64,000 nt of DNA, taken from Serratia silvae. GTDB lineage: Bacteria; Pseudomonadota; Gammaproteobacteria; Enterobacterales; Enterobacteriaceae. Location of the stretch: the NCBI RefSeq assembly GCF_023282985.1, contig NZ_JAGQDC010000021.1:20608-84607 (forward strand), read 5' to 3'. This document shows, one piece after another, positions 9,900 to 17,219 of this stretch (within the stretch, counting starts at the first letter, position 1; every line of letters starts with the position of its first letter). A program made the position numbers and the translations under genes. The notes below the pieces were generated by a model. The model worked only from the letters and a program-made list of their open reading frames with translations, was not told the DNA's origin and ran no database searches.

Positions 9900-10088
9900 T
9901 TAGCCTCCTTGTTCCATTTCGGTTGTTACCTTATCGATAGCGTCTTCGACAGTTTTGTAGACATTTTGCTGCTCTTCATCTGTCAGATCTCTATCAATGC
10001 TGAATTGGATAGAATCAACAACGTAGGCTGCATAACCCTCAATGCTGCTATACATTGCTTCAGCGATATCTTTGGTTGTGATAGACAT
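9900..10088 (-). CDS. Small acidic protein of the C4-controlled operon
   Basis: 62 residues from ATG 10088 (MSITTKDIAEAM) after GAGGGGA. Not recognised. It is mostly helical and acidic, ending DKVTTEMEQGG. It is the last gene of a minus-strand set that begins with the C4-like RNA and Ash-like leader (10297-10670) and is spaced 11 bp from the gene before. In P1 and P4 the genes under such RNA control are lytic or host-takeover functions; whether that holds here is unknown. Confidence 0.6.
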   Translation of the reverse strand: MSITTKDIAEAMYSSIEGYAAYVVDSIQFSIDRDLTDEEQQNVYKTVEDAIDKVTTEMEQGG

Positions 10089-10099
10089 ATTTTCCCCTC

Positions 10100-10306
10100 T
10101 CATTTTTGATTCACTTGCCCGTGGTTAATATCCATTACCACGCGGCTCACCAAGGCCGCCAGCTGGCCATAATCTGCGTCGTTCCCCGGCTCAGCGTCAA
10201 CAGCCAGCAATATGGCCAGCACGATGACACTGTCAGCTGCTCGGGGGTTAATGAAGTTGGTGCGCATGGTGTTGATCACATCTTGTCGGGATAGGTTTAG
10301 AGACAT
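10100..10306 (-). CDS. Small protein of the C4-controlled operon
   Basis: 68 residues, ATG 10306 after GGGGAGG. Helical: SRQDVINTMRTNF, then ADSVIVLAILLAVDAEPGND, a short hydrophobic stretch that might be a helix hairpin rather than a membrane span. Not recognised. Its start overlaps the end of a 35-codon leader frame (10297-10404), which suggests translational coupling to that leader. Confidence 0.6.
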   Translation of the reverse strand: MSLNLSRQDVINTMRTNFINPRAADSVIVLAILLAVDAEPGNDADYGQLAALVSRVVMDINHGQVNQK

Positions 10307-10404
10307 TCGCTAACCTCCCCATGTGGCAACTTCACAATGGCCACCAGCTGGTGGGGATGGTTTTCACTACTGCGGCAGATAGCCGCGGATTTGAATAAGA
10401 ACAT
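10297..10404 (-). CDS. 35-codon leader ORF (MFLFKSAAICRSSENHPHQL...)
   Basis: Starts ATG 10404 and ends TAA 10297, overlapping the start of the next gene. The start lies between two segments complementary to the upstream C4-like RNA (10476-10486 and 10370-10377), with AACGGAG as possible ribosome site. This is how P1 icd and the P4 leader are placed. Its role may be regulatory, coupling the downstream genes to C4 RNA control. Confidence 0.5.
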   Translation of the reverse strand: MFLFKSAAICRSSENHPHQLVAIVKLPHGEVSECL

Positions 10405-10552
10405 GACATGGCTCCGTTGGGGGAATGAAGCCACCACCAGAGTTCCTACGCTCTATATTTGGTGGTAGCCCAGACGGGGGTAGGAATACCGGCCCCAACG
10501 GATACCGGCCAGCCCGAGAGCTGCCCCGCCTGAGCCACCATAATTTGGACAT
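10367..10552 (-). CDS. Ash-like leader reading frame
   Basis: 61 codons, MSKLWWLRRGSSRAGRYPLG and on, rich in Gly, Pro and Arg with an NSGGG segment. Such peptides are typical of the Ash family found in the immunity region of P4-like satellites and prophages, where RNA structure rather than the peptide may be what is conserved. The DNA holds nested inverted repeats: TGGCTC/GAGCCA (10409-10414, 10532-10537), CCGTTGGGG/CCCCAACGG (10414-10422, 10493-10501), CCACC/GGTGG and CAGC/GCTG. Whether the peptide is made is uncertain. Confidence 0.45.
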   Translation of the reverse strand: MSKLWWLRRGSSRAGRYPLGPVFLPPSGLPPNIERRNSGGGFIPPTEPCHVLIQIRGYLPQ

Positions 10553-10575
10553 GCACAGGCATTAGACACAAAAAA

Positions 10576-10591
10576 ACACGCTAGCGCGTGT
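10576..10591 (-). terminator. Terminator after the C4-like RNA
   Basis: Stem ACACGC/GCGTGT, loop TAGC (minus strand order GCTA), followed on the minus strand by seven T. It would end the short antisense transcript; read-through would give the downstream operon. Confidence 0.75.
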
Positions 10592-10597
10592 GTGTCG

Positions 10598-10670
10598 CCG
10601 GAGGGGATTCGGGTTCCTACACCCGGTTGCGGATTTTGCCGCAGCCCGGCAACGTTATCCCGATCGACCG
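10598..10670 (-). ncRNA. C4-type antisense immunity RNA (candidate)
   Basis: Minus-strand segment with a central hairpin TGCGG-CAAAAT-CCGCA and a degenerate tRNA-like 3' part (GAATCCCCTCCGGCGAC), followed at once by a terminator. P1 C4 and P4 CI RNAs have this tRNA-like form and are matured by RNase P. Segment GGGTGTAGGAA (10624-10614) pairs 10/11 with 10486-10476, and CTGCGGCA (10644-10637) pairs 8/8 with 10377-10370. The two targets flank the start at 10404, matching the a/a' and b/b' scheme of P1 C4, which blocks translation and causes premature termination. Confidence 0.6.
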
Positions 10671-10704
10671 TTTTACGTCAACAACAATCACTATGTCACG
10701 TATG

Positions 10705-10755
10705 TCTAATTATCTATTAGTTGAATAACGCACTCAATAATAAACTCACTTTCGC
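10705..10755. promoter_or_regulatory. C1-like operator and late box upstream of pro
   Basis: TCTAAT-TATCT-ATTAG (10705-10720) is a palindromic copy of the TCTAAT operator-like motif. AAACTCACTTTCGC (10742-10755) is the late box. The first lies where a minus-strand promoter of the C4-like RNA would be, the second 48 bp upstream of the protease start. One region would thus serve two opposite transcripts. Confidence 0.5.
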
Positions 10756-10802
10756 TAACGTTGGCAGTCGCGTTTTAGTCATTCACCACCAGGGGGGAAA
10801 CC

Positions 10803-11822
10803 ATGGCAACGCAAGCACTGCGAACTGTTACTGACCGATTTTCACTCGTAGACAACATTCGAAAACACACGCCGCACAACGGCCGCAATTACCTAATGAG
10901 CGCGATCCGCGCAACAATTAACTCGCCGGAAGTCCAAGAGCGGATCAACCTGGGCGAAATGTTCGGTTACTACAGCCACACGAACCGGGCGCTATATCAC
11001 AAGGAGACGGGAAGCCTTGACCTTCCAGATGCCTGCTACGTAACGATCGACGGCAAACCCGTCATGCTGAAAAACGTCCCATCAAACCGCACGCTGAAAA
11101 TTAGCATGGATGATGATGGGATCATCGAACATACGCAGGAAATCCTGGATACAGACCCTGGCCATATCGTTGACGGCATGGAACGCTCGAATGCGGGTGG
11201 CTGGAGCTGGGCAACCGGAGGGAGCGACGCGGCCCTTTCCAGGGTGTCTAGCTTCCACGGCTTCGATTACGTGACAACACCGAATTACATTAGCCTCAAC
11301 CGAAAAGCAGCGATGCTGGAAAGCGCAGACGCCCACGCCTTACGCTTGGCCGAACTGCTTAAATCGGGCTACTCAGAGCAAGGCGCTGCCGACATTTTGA
11401 AGCACTTCGAGCAGATGCAGTCTCACGAGCTCATGATCGAGTCGGCACAGCGGAACATGTACCTGCAAAGCGATTTACTGATCATGCAGGGCAGGCTGAT
11501 GGAGCTCGAAGAAGAAGCCAAACAGCAGAAGGCTGATCTCGATGAAGCACAGGCACTGCGCCAGCGGCGAGCCGCGATGTTAGAGTCGGCGATCAAGACT
11601 CTGCCCGTTTTCTTGACGGAAGAGCAGAAGACGGCAATGTTGAGCATGAGCTCGGAAGATGATCTGAAGACCGTGGAGGCTATGTTCGAATCGATCGCAA
11701 CGGGCCACATTAGCTCACTGCCGCTTAACAATTCTGGCCGTCGTGAAGTCGCACCGGCTAAAACGTCAAAAATTGGGGAGATATCCCCTATCCTGCCAGT
11801 CGGTTTCAAAGGCTTCATGTAA
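10803..11822 (+). CDS. pro: Prohead protease fused to scaffold (Pro-like)
   Basis: 339 residues, strong ribosome site AGGGGGGAAA. Residues 1-165 form the presumed protease: GEMFGYYSHTNRALYH, with His59 a candidate catalytic residue, and RSNAGGWSW (Ser129 or Ser135 as candidate nucleophile), as in T4 gp21-like prohead proteases. Residues 175-300 are helical and coiled-coil, scaffold-like. The two parts are separated by AAMLES (169-174); further AMLES (258-262), LMIES (210-214) and AMFES (293-297) sites suggest self-cleavage. It occupies the position of P1 pro after prt. It would trim capsid, scaffold and DarA before DNA packaging. The exact catalytic triad is inferred, not proven. Confidence 0.75.
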   Translation: MATQALRTVTDRFSLVDNIRKHTPHNGRNYLMSAIRATINSPEVQERINLGEMFGYYSHTNRALYHKETGSLDLPDACYVTIDGKPVMLKNVPSNRTLKISMDDDGIIEHTQEILDTDPGHIVDGMERSNAGGWSWATGGSDAALSRVSSFHGFDYVTTPNYISLNRKAAMLESADAHALRLAELLKSGYSEQGAADILKHFEQMQSHELMIESAQRNMYLQSDLLIMQGRLMELEEEAKQQKADLDEAQALRQRRAAMLESAIKTLPVFLTEEQKTAMLSMSSEDDLKTVEAMFESIATGHISSLPLNNSGRREVAPAKTSKIGEISPILPVGFKGFM

Positions 11823-11834
11823 CCAACAATTCCC

Positions 11835-11996
11835 TGATCTTTTGATCAGGGGATCCTGAAAGCCACTGTATTTCCATACATGAAACGGCGAATAACCGGG
11901 CAAATGGACACGTATATCTAATTAATTAATTGTCTTTTACGCCGATCACCTCTTATCATCCTGTCAACGGATCGCGAAGGATCGTTACACTGATCC
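11835..11996. other. Cluster of seven GATC (Dam) sites
   Basis: GATC at 11836, 11844, 11852, then 11944, 11970, 11980, 11992: three at 8-bp spacing, a gap of 92 bp, then four in 52 bp. The first two are in a perfect hairpin CCCTGATC/GATCAGGG, two of the last in AAGGATC/GATCCTT. The region between them is AT-rich (TATATCTAATTAATTAATTG, also a weak operator-like motif). P1 pac has seven TGATC hexamers in about 160 bp split into groups, and its oriR has five GATC repeats. No gene lies in 11823-12202. Confidence 0.6.
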
Positions 11997-12044
11997 TTTC
12001 ATCGCGAATGGATAGGAACATTTACCGTTTTTCAGGCGAAAAAA

Positions 12045-12067
12045 AACGCCAGCTGCAAACTGGCGTT
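12045..12067. terminator. Bidirectional terminator before the HTH gene
   Basis: Stem AACGCCAG/CTGGCGTT with loop CTGCAAA, A-run on the left and TTTTC on the right. It ends transcription from pro and insulates the HTH gene at 12203. Confidence 0.75.
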
Positions 12068-12202
12068 CATTTTCTAAACCTTGCTGATAAGTTTTTCGAC
12101 GAACCTAGCAGCTAACTACTTTTCTTTTTCTTCGAGAGTTAAAGAAGGTTGAAATCAAGGATGTGACCCGATGACTTGCACGGTACATAGGAACACAAAT
12201 CA

Positions 12203-13243
12203 ATGACAACGGACGTTATTTTATCCCAGCAGATCGCTGGTATCAACTGCACACATTCAAAAAACGTCAAAAAAACAACAACGCAACGTAACCCATTCAT
12301 TTGTGGCGATAATGTTACAGGGATTGCGCTGGAATTCTACATCAGGAACCTCCAAGGAACGCTCCTCCCGCGTACTGCATGTGACTTTTTATCGAAGATT
12401 TGCAACGTTGCCGCAGCCTCTGGTGCTTATCGCCTTTACTACAGCAAAAACACGATGGCCGAGAAGACCGGCGTATCTCCGCGCACGGTACAGCGGTACA
12501 TGCGCATTATCGAAGCCAGCGGAATAGTTACCCGCATTGTAGTAACCGACTCCATCAGGGGCCACCAGCCGAACCTGTACACCTTCACCCACGAATTCAT
12601 TACCGCTGTGCGAGCATTCTTCACTGTTCACCTGGGCGATAGTCAGATTAAAAACATCCGCAAGATCCCCCACTGCGATCTACAGAGACTCGTTGAACTG
12701 TCCCTTGCGCCTATTCGCGGGCTTATACGTAAAGTGTCGAAATTAAAGGACATTTGTACGAATAAGAAGGTACCCCCCATAGGACAAAATGACGCATCCC
12801 CCACAGGACAAAGTGACCTACAAAAAGAAGTAACGATCTCTGGAAAAGCAGTAGAACAAAACCTTGCCGGTACCCCCGGCCCTGATATTGAAACCGCTTC
12901 GCAGGGAAAAACCCTATCCGGTACCGAGCGGCGCACCTTGACCAATAGCGAACTGATCGCCGCCCGTAAAAAGCGTGAGGCTGAAGCCGCAGAGCTAACT
13001 AGGGCCGCGCACAAGCGCAAGCAGACGGCATCTTTCCTGCAACGCAGATCGAGGGGCTACGTGGCTAAGAAGGCCCAAGACGCTCAAACACAGTACAACC
13101 ACACCAGGATCGTCGAGGAGGGTCGCCGCCACGACGAAGCCTTAGCAAAAGCGCAGGCCGGGGCACAGAAGGACGCAACGGTAATCCACGGGCATCTGAA
13201 TGCAATACGGGCGCTGTTTGGCAAAAAACCGATCCCGGCATAA
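12203..13243 (+). CDS. HTH protein, possible lytic replication initiator
   Basis: 346 residues, start ATG 12203 after AGGAAC. Residues 55-120 hold a winged helix (SKNTMAEKTGVSPRTVQRYMRIIEASGIV) of the kind found in phage replication initiators. Residues 190-205 read PPIGQNDASPTGQSD, encoded by two 20-bp near-identical DNA repeats (12774-12793, 12798-12817). Lambda O-type initiators carry their own origin iterons inside the gene and show such repeated peptides. The C-terminal third is a Lys/Arg/Ala-rich coiled coil. It could fill the role of P1 RepL, though no RepL likeness is recognised; a transcription regulator is the alternative. Confidence 0.55.
   Translation: MTTDVILSQQIAGINCTHSKNVKKTTTQRNPFICGDNVTGIALEFYIRNLQGTLLPRTACDFLSKICNVAAASGAYRLYYSKNTMAEKTGVSPRTVQRYMRIIEASGIVTRIVVTDSIRGHQPNLYTFTHEFITAVRAFFTVHLGDSQIKNIRKIPHCDLQRLVELSLAPIRGLIRKVSKLKDICTNKKVPPIGQNDASPTGQSDLQKEVTISGKAVEQNLAGTPGPDIETASQGKTLSGTERRTLTNSELIAARKKREAEAAELTRAAHKRKQTASFLQRRSRGYVAKKAQDAQTQYNHTRIVEEGRRHDEALAKAQAGAQKDATVIHGHLNAIRALFGKKPIPA
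12747..12817 (+). repeat. Iteron-like repeats inside the HTH gene
   Basis: CCCCCATAGGACAAAATGAC (12774-12793) and CCCCCACAGGACAAAGTGAC (12798-12817) match 18/20 at a 24-bp period. A weaker third copy starts AAAGGACATTTGTAC (12745). The placement inside the putative initiator gene is typical of phage lytic origins. Confidence 0.55.
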
Positions 13244-13260
13244 CCACTGTACAAAAACAC

Positions 13261-13311
13261 ACTTCCATTAGGCTTCTAGTTGGCACTATCGCCGATCACC
13301 AGAATGGAAGT
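13261..13311 (+). promoter_or_regulatory. Inverted repeat that may hide the lyz ribosome site
   Basis: ACTTCCATT (13261-13269) is complementary to AATGGAAGT (13303-13311), and the second arm contains the GGAAG Shine-Dalgarno of the endolysin gene at 13318. Folding of the 33-nt loop would sequester it, which could delay lysozyme synthesis. Confidence 0.4.
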
Positions 13312-13317
13312 TGTACG

Positions 13318-13803
13318 ATGAACATTAACAGGAAGGCATTCCGCGCCACGATCGCGTTTTCCGAGGGCACAAGCACCCACAAACTGACAAAAAACGATGG
13401 CTATGACGTAATCGTTACAGGTTTGGATATGAAGCTTGAAGTTTTCACTGACTACAGCGATCACCCATTTGCGAATGGACGCCCGTCAAAGGTGTTTAAC
13501 AAAAAAGGCGAGACGTCGAGCGCATCCGGACGCTATCAGCTTATGAAGCGCTGGTGGAAAGCATACAAGGTGCAGCTCAAATTGACGGACTTCTCCCCCG
13601 CCAGCCAAGATGCTGTTGCGATGCAGCAGATCAAGGAACGGGGTGCCCTGGACGACATCGATGCTGGCAGAATTGAGAGCGCAATCTATAAATGCCGTAA
13701 GACCTGGGCCTCGTTCCCTGGTGCCAACTACGAACAGCATGAAAATTCGCTGGAAAAGCTGTTGAAGGTCTTCGTTGACGCTGGTGGCATCCTGTCAGAG
13801 TAA
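13318..13803 (+). CDS. Lambda R-type endolysin (lytic transglycosylase)
   Basis: 161 residues, close to lambda R over the full length: AFSEGTSTHK with catalytic Glu15, GYDVIVTGL, EVFTDYSDHP, SASGRYQLMKRWWKAY, DFSPASQDAVAMQQIKERGAL. It cleaves the glycan strand with 1,6-anhydro product. There is no signal or SAR segment, so export must depend on a holin, probably LydA at 20976-21284. P1 Lyz is by contrast a SAR endolysin of T4 type, so the lysis gene has been exchanged at the same map position. Confidence 0.93.
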   Translation: MNINRKAFRATIAFSEGTSTHKLTKNDGYDVIVTGLDMKLEVFTDYSDHPFANGRPSKVFNKKGETSSASGRYQLMKRWWKAYKVQLKLTDFSPASQDAVAMQQIKERGALDDIDAGRIESAIYKCRKTWASFPGANYEQHENSLEKLLKVFVDAGGILSE

Positions 13804-13809
13804 CATGCC

Positions 13810-13824
13810 GGGGGCACAGCCCCC
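13810..13824 (+). terminator. Terminator after the endolysin gene
   Basis: Stem GGGGGC/GCCCCC, loop ACA, followed by TTATTC. It lies 7 bp after the stop of the endolysin gene. Confidence 0.7.
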
Positions 13825-13894
13825 TTATTCATATACCATATGAATAGTGAAACCAGTAGGCCAGCACCGGCGGCCTTTCTACCAGAAGAACAAA

Positions 13895-13912
13895 CGGCCC
13901 CAAAAGGGGCCG
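13895..13912 (-). terminator. Hairpin at the 3' end of the dar operon
   Basis: Perfect stem CGGCCCC/GGGGCCG with a four-base loop, 20 bp beyond the stop of the last dar-operon gene. The T-rich follow-on is weak, so it may act in pair with the hairpin at 13810-13824 to separate convergent transcripts. Confidence 0.5.
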
Positions 13913-13932
13913 CTAAAGCAAGAGTGGGTGAT

Positions 13933-14247
13933 CTAGAACTCAACCAGGCTATCGCTCTCCTCTACCTCCCGATCCTGCTCCTCCTCAAACAGCTGCTGTG
14001 CTTCGTCATCGAGCTCCAGCACAAAGCCTACCTGGCGGAGGGTGTTCACCAGCTCGTATATCGTTGCATCCTCGACCGAACGGACGAAGCCTTGAACCGG
14101 GTTAAGGTGCGCTGCCGTGACCTCTTCCACAAGCTCCGCCAGGCTAATGTCACCATGCAGCTCCGGCATGGCCACATCCGTGATACTGCCGGTATCGAAT
14201 TGAAGAAGCCCTTCCCGGTTATCAAAAGCCATCTTGACGTTAAGCAT
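13933..14247 (-). CDS. Last gene of the dar operon, unknown acidic protein
   Basis: 104 residues, ATG 14247 with GGGGGAG lying inside the end of ddrB; the frames overlap by 8 bp. Not recognised. N-terminal half mixed, C-terminal half very acidic (EEEQDREVEESDSLVEF). P1 has small genes in the matching place, but no sequence likeness can be claimed. Coupled translation to ddrB suggests a role with it, perhaps as a co-packaged head protein. Confidence 0.65.
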   Translation of the reverse strand: MLNVKMAFDNREGLLQFDTGSITDVAMPELHGDISLAELVEEVTAAHLNPVQGFVRSVEDATIYELVNTLRQVGFVLELDDEAQQLFEEEQDREVEESDSLVEF

Positions 14248-17173
14248 TGTGCTCCCCCTTAATCAGACCGAGCACGTACTCCATAACCCCATCCCCATTC
14301 AGTAGTGAATTACCGGCGTAGCGCGGCTCGTAGAGGCACTGGAAGGCCATAGAGAAGATCTCGGTAGAACGTGTCCCTGCAACGGTTTTAGAGCCGTACA
14401 GGCGGCCTATGTAAGGATCGCTAAAGTTGACGTTAATGGCTATTTCCCTCCCGCCAAGATCTATCAAGCCCCCATCCTCTGAAGAGTTAATGAACGCTTT
14501 GGCTTTTTCTAGACGGTCTGGATGGCTGTACTCAAAATGATGGCCAACCTCATGCCACAACACCCCCAAGTCAGCGCGTGAACTCAGACACACAGAGCCA
14601 TCATTTACGCAGGCTGACGCCCTGGCCTTCTCGCGGTAAGTGATCTCCTTAAGCGTTGAAATTCCACCTCGGCAAAGTCGATAAATATCAGTGAGTGCCA
14701 TCATAAACGCACCGTCACCGTGTTTACCGTCAATGGCGGTGATCGCCTTTTTGCTTATCTTGATGCCCTTGATCCACTCAGCAGCTTCCGCCTCAGTAAC
14801 ATCAGAGCGGTCTATTATGTCCTGCGCCACTGACCACAGCTTTTCACAGAGCTGATTAGTAGCTCGCTGGTGGTGTTCAGCCATATCCGCCAGTTCGTTG
14901 AGGATCTCGCCAACCAGGGAGCTATCAGCACTAACTGCCGACGCATGCTGACGGATGTTCTGTGGTTGATACCTTTCGAGCCACGGCGTTATGGATACAC
15001 GCTTACCATACGCTTTCCCGAATACAGCCTTTTCCCTGACCGGAGCCAACGCCTGGAGGTTTGGAAATACGGTACGCAGTTCGTAAGGAAGCGATTTCAC
15101 GACTAAATTGTCCCTTTCTGACAATTTGTAGATGTTGGCCTTAATTTTTTCCACACTTTCGGCATGCTGCGCCCTGGTATCCGAGACATCATCCGCTACG
15201 CCACCAGCTGCCATTAACTCCCGCCCTAACTCCACGTCCTTGATTACCTCAAAATAGACTGACGTGGCGCTTAGAGCGCTTTCCCCCTTATCCGACGAGG
15301 CCTTTACCACTGCTCTATGTACATCAATCGGTGGATATTGAGGCAGCATGAGCTCCATTGCTGATACATAGCCGTGCGTCAAAGTCCGGGAACGACCAAT
15401 AACCTTCTTAATTACCGGATAGGCTTCACGGGCCGCAGCTATCACCTTCGGGCGTTCCGCAGCGTTGGCCATGACCAGCTGGATCAGATCATGGAGCTGG
15501 AAAATCTGGCCAGAATTGAAGAGAGCCGACCAATCTGCTTGCTTGAACAGATGGGCGCTATGGAATGATTTAAGATCGTAAAGGCTGTACCTCCCATATT
15601 TTGCAGTGAACTCATCAAGTTTCTTACCCAGAATGCTGGCGGTTAACACCTGGTACCGCTTCAACGCTGCGGCATCACCGAGCGCCGTCATTATCAGCGT
15701 CCTGATTGCTGCCTGCACGGCTGCACCCAGCGTTTCAACCGAGCCGGTGCTGTCCAAAGTGAGCGCCTCAATGATTCGCTTCATACCCTGCACGTTACTG
15801 GCATTTCTCAGCACCGGCAGTACAGGGTCGCCCCCCTTTTTTGACGATTCGAAAAGCGCCCCCGCAAACCCCTTGCCGCCCTCAGCTTCCATCTGCTCGG
15901 ATACCAACTCCAGGACTTCCTGGAGCGATACGCTACCGCCACCAAACATGTCGCCCATCGCCTGCTGCTGGTGGATCAGTTCGTCCTTGATACGCTCGGC
16001 CATCAGCTTGAAAGCCCGGCCCATGCGTTTCGCCGAGCGGTTGTTACCAACGATGAAGATCGCCAAAGCCTTTGCCTCATCCGTGGCCTCCTCGAACATG
16101 CCCACCTGGGCGATCACGTCCTGAATATGCTGGCCAGTTTCCTTAGACTGCCGCACCAGATCGATAGCATCCTTCAGGGCACTGAGCGCGGTTTCGTTGA
16201 GAGCGGTAGCCTCACCGGCACCATCCACCAGCGATCCCACGGTATCGCGATGCACATCGCCCGATAGCATCACCATCTGGGCAAAGTCGCTGGCGGCCAC
16301 GTTAAGTGCGGTTAAAACGTTACGCATATCGGGATCTGGCTCTTCGGATACCAGCTTAACCAGGCGGCTATCCTTGTAGGCCTTGGCAAAAATGCTGTTC
16401 TGCATCCGATCGATGAGCTGCCGAGTTGGGCGCCCATCTTCCGTCAATAGCCCGGCAGAAGCGGTGGCTCCGATTTCCTCCATGAAAGCCTTAACGAATG
16501 CGGCGTTCGAGAACGCCAGCAGATCACCGCTTTCTGAAGGGGCAAACAGCTGCATCATCGCCGGTGTAATGCTCTCGGCATCCACGAAAGCTTTCTCGCT
16601 GGCGGCCATCTCTTGGATATCTGACAGGTTGGAATCTTTTGCAAACTGCACGCGGTCGACGTCGGTCAATCGACGGCGCACCAGGATCGGTCGCTCCATC
16701 CGCTCGACGTCACTGGCCCGAACGCCGTAATCGCGAGCATGCTTGATCAGGAATGCCCGGTAATCGTCTGCCCCACCCTCCGCGTAGGCCCGGATTATAC
16801 CCATGCTGCGGCCGTTGCCGGACTCAACCGCGTTATCTTCACCGATGATCGGTGTTCCGTGGCTCGATAGCCCGGAGTCGGTCAGCTGCGTTGGACGTAA
16901 TGAGCGTGAGATTTTGTTTACCTGGAGCTTGCTGGAAAACCGAGTGCGATCGCGTGGCTGGAGCTCCTGCGGGTAGGCCTCGTTAATACGGCCATCGAGG
17001 TGGTTAGAAATAAGCAATTCTGACGCATCAACCACTTCAAACTGCGTTTTTACTTCCTCCCCTTTACCGGTCACCACATAGGACTTCCGGCCGCCCCCAA
17101 ACGCCTTCCTTATCACATCCACCAGCGCCTTAATGCTGGTGGTCATCTGGATTTTTTTTATAACGGTCTGCAT
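14240..17173 (-). CDS. ddrB: DdrB-like internal head protein with metalloprotease motif
   Basis: 977 residues from ATG 17173 (a TTG 12 bp upstream is less likely). The first 300 residues carry a ParB-like region (GLSSHGTPIIGEDNAVESGNGR, then RPILVRR) of the type named after P1 DdrB. The C-terminus has a zinc-protease motif HEVGHH followed 45-60 residues on by TEIFSMAFQ, a fitting third ligand Glu. N-terminal residues TTSIKALVDVIRKAFGGGRK match the DarB N-terminus. DdrB is an internal head component of P1 that depends on DarA. A terminator precedes it at 17191-17208, so its level may be lower than that of darA. Confidence 0.8.
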   Translation of the reverse strand: MQTVIKKIQMTTSIKALVDVIRKAFGGGRKSYVVTGKGEEVKTQFEVVDASELLISNHLDGRINEAYPQELQPRDRTRFSSKLQVNKISRSLRPTQLTDSGLSSHGTPIIGEDNAVESGNGRSMGIIRAYAEGGADDYRAFLIKHARDYGVRASDVERMERPILVRRRLTDVDRVQFAKDSNLSDIQEMAASEKAFVDAESITPAMMQLFAPSESGDLLAFSNAAFVKAFMEEIGATASAGLLTEDGRPTRQLIDRMQNSIFAKAYKDSRLVKLVSEEPDPDMRNVLTALNVAASDFAQMVMLSGDVHRDTVGSLVDGAGEATALNETALSALKDAIDLVRQSKETGQHIQDVIAQVGMFEEATDEAKALAIFIVGNNRSAKRMGRAFKLMAERIKDELIHQQQAMGDMFGGGSVSLQEVLELVSEQMEAEGGKGFAGALFESSKKGGDPVLPVLRNASNVQGMKRIIEALTLDSTGSVETLGAAVQAAIRTLIMTALGDAAALKRYQVLTASILGKKLDEFTAKYGRYSLYDLKSFHSAHLFKQADWSALFNSGQIFQLHDLIQLVMANAAERPKVIAAAREAYPVIKKVIGRSRTLTHGYVSAMELMLPQYPPIDVHRAVVKASSDKGESALSATSVYFEVIKDVELGRELMAAGGVADDVSDTRAQHAESVEKIKANIYKLSERDNLVVKSLPYELRTVFPNLQALAPVREKAVFGKAYGKRVSITPWLERYQPQNIRQHASAVSADSSLVGEILNELADMAEHHQRATNQLCEKLWSVAQDIIDRSDVTEAEAAEWIKGIKISKKAITAIDGKHGDGAFMMALTDIYRLCRGGISTLKEITYREKARASACVNDGSVCLSSRADLGVLWHEVGHHFEYSHPDRLEKAKAFINSSEDGGLIDLGGREIAINVNFSDPYIGRLYGSKTVAGTRSTEIFSMAFQCLYEPRYAGNSLLNGDGVMEYVLGLIKGEHNA

Positions 17174-17190
17174 TACTTTATCCAAATAAA

Positions 17191-17208
17191 ACCCGCTCTC
17201 AGGCGGGT
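17191..17208 (-). terminator. Intraoperon terminator between ddrA and ddrB
   Basis: Minus-strand stem ACCCGC/GCGGGT with loop CTGAGA, followed by TTTTATTT. It would reduce ddrB expression relative to the genes before it; the T-run lies directly upstream of the ddrB start. Confidence 0.7.
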
Positions 17209-17219
17209 TGGTATGTTGC

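Noticed and set aside
10598..10670. tRNA gene on the minus strand
   Set aside because: The 3' part looks like a T arm and acceptor, but the T stem is mismatched, the central loop has six bases and no D arm fits. The terminator and antisense pairs fit a C4-type RNA better.
11832..11851. Hairpin after pro as a Rho-independent terminator
   Set aside because: The stem CCCTGATC/GATCAGGG is perfect but has no T-run; it is listed as part of the GATC cluster, and the terminator at 12045-12067 is more convincing.
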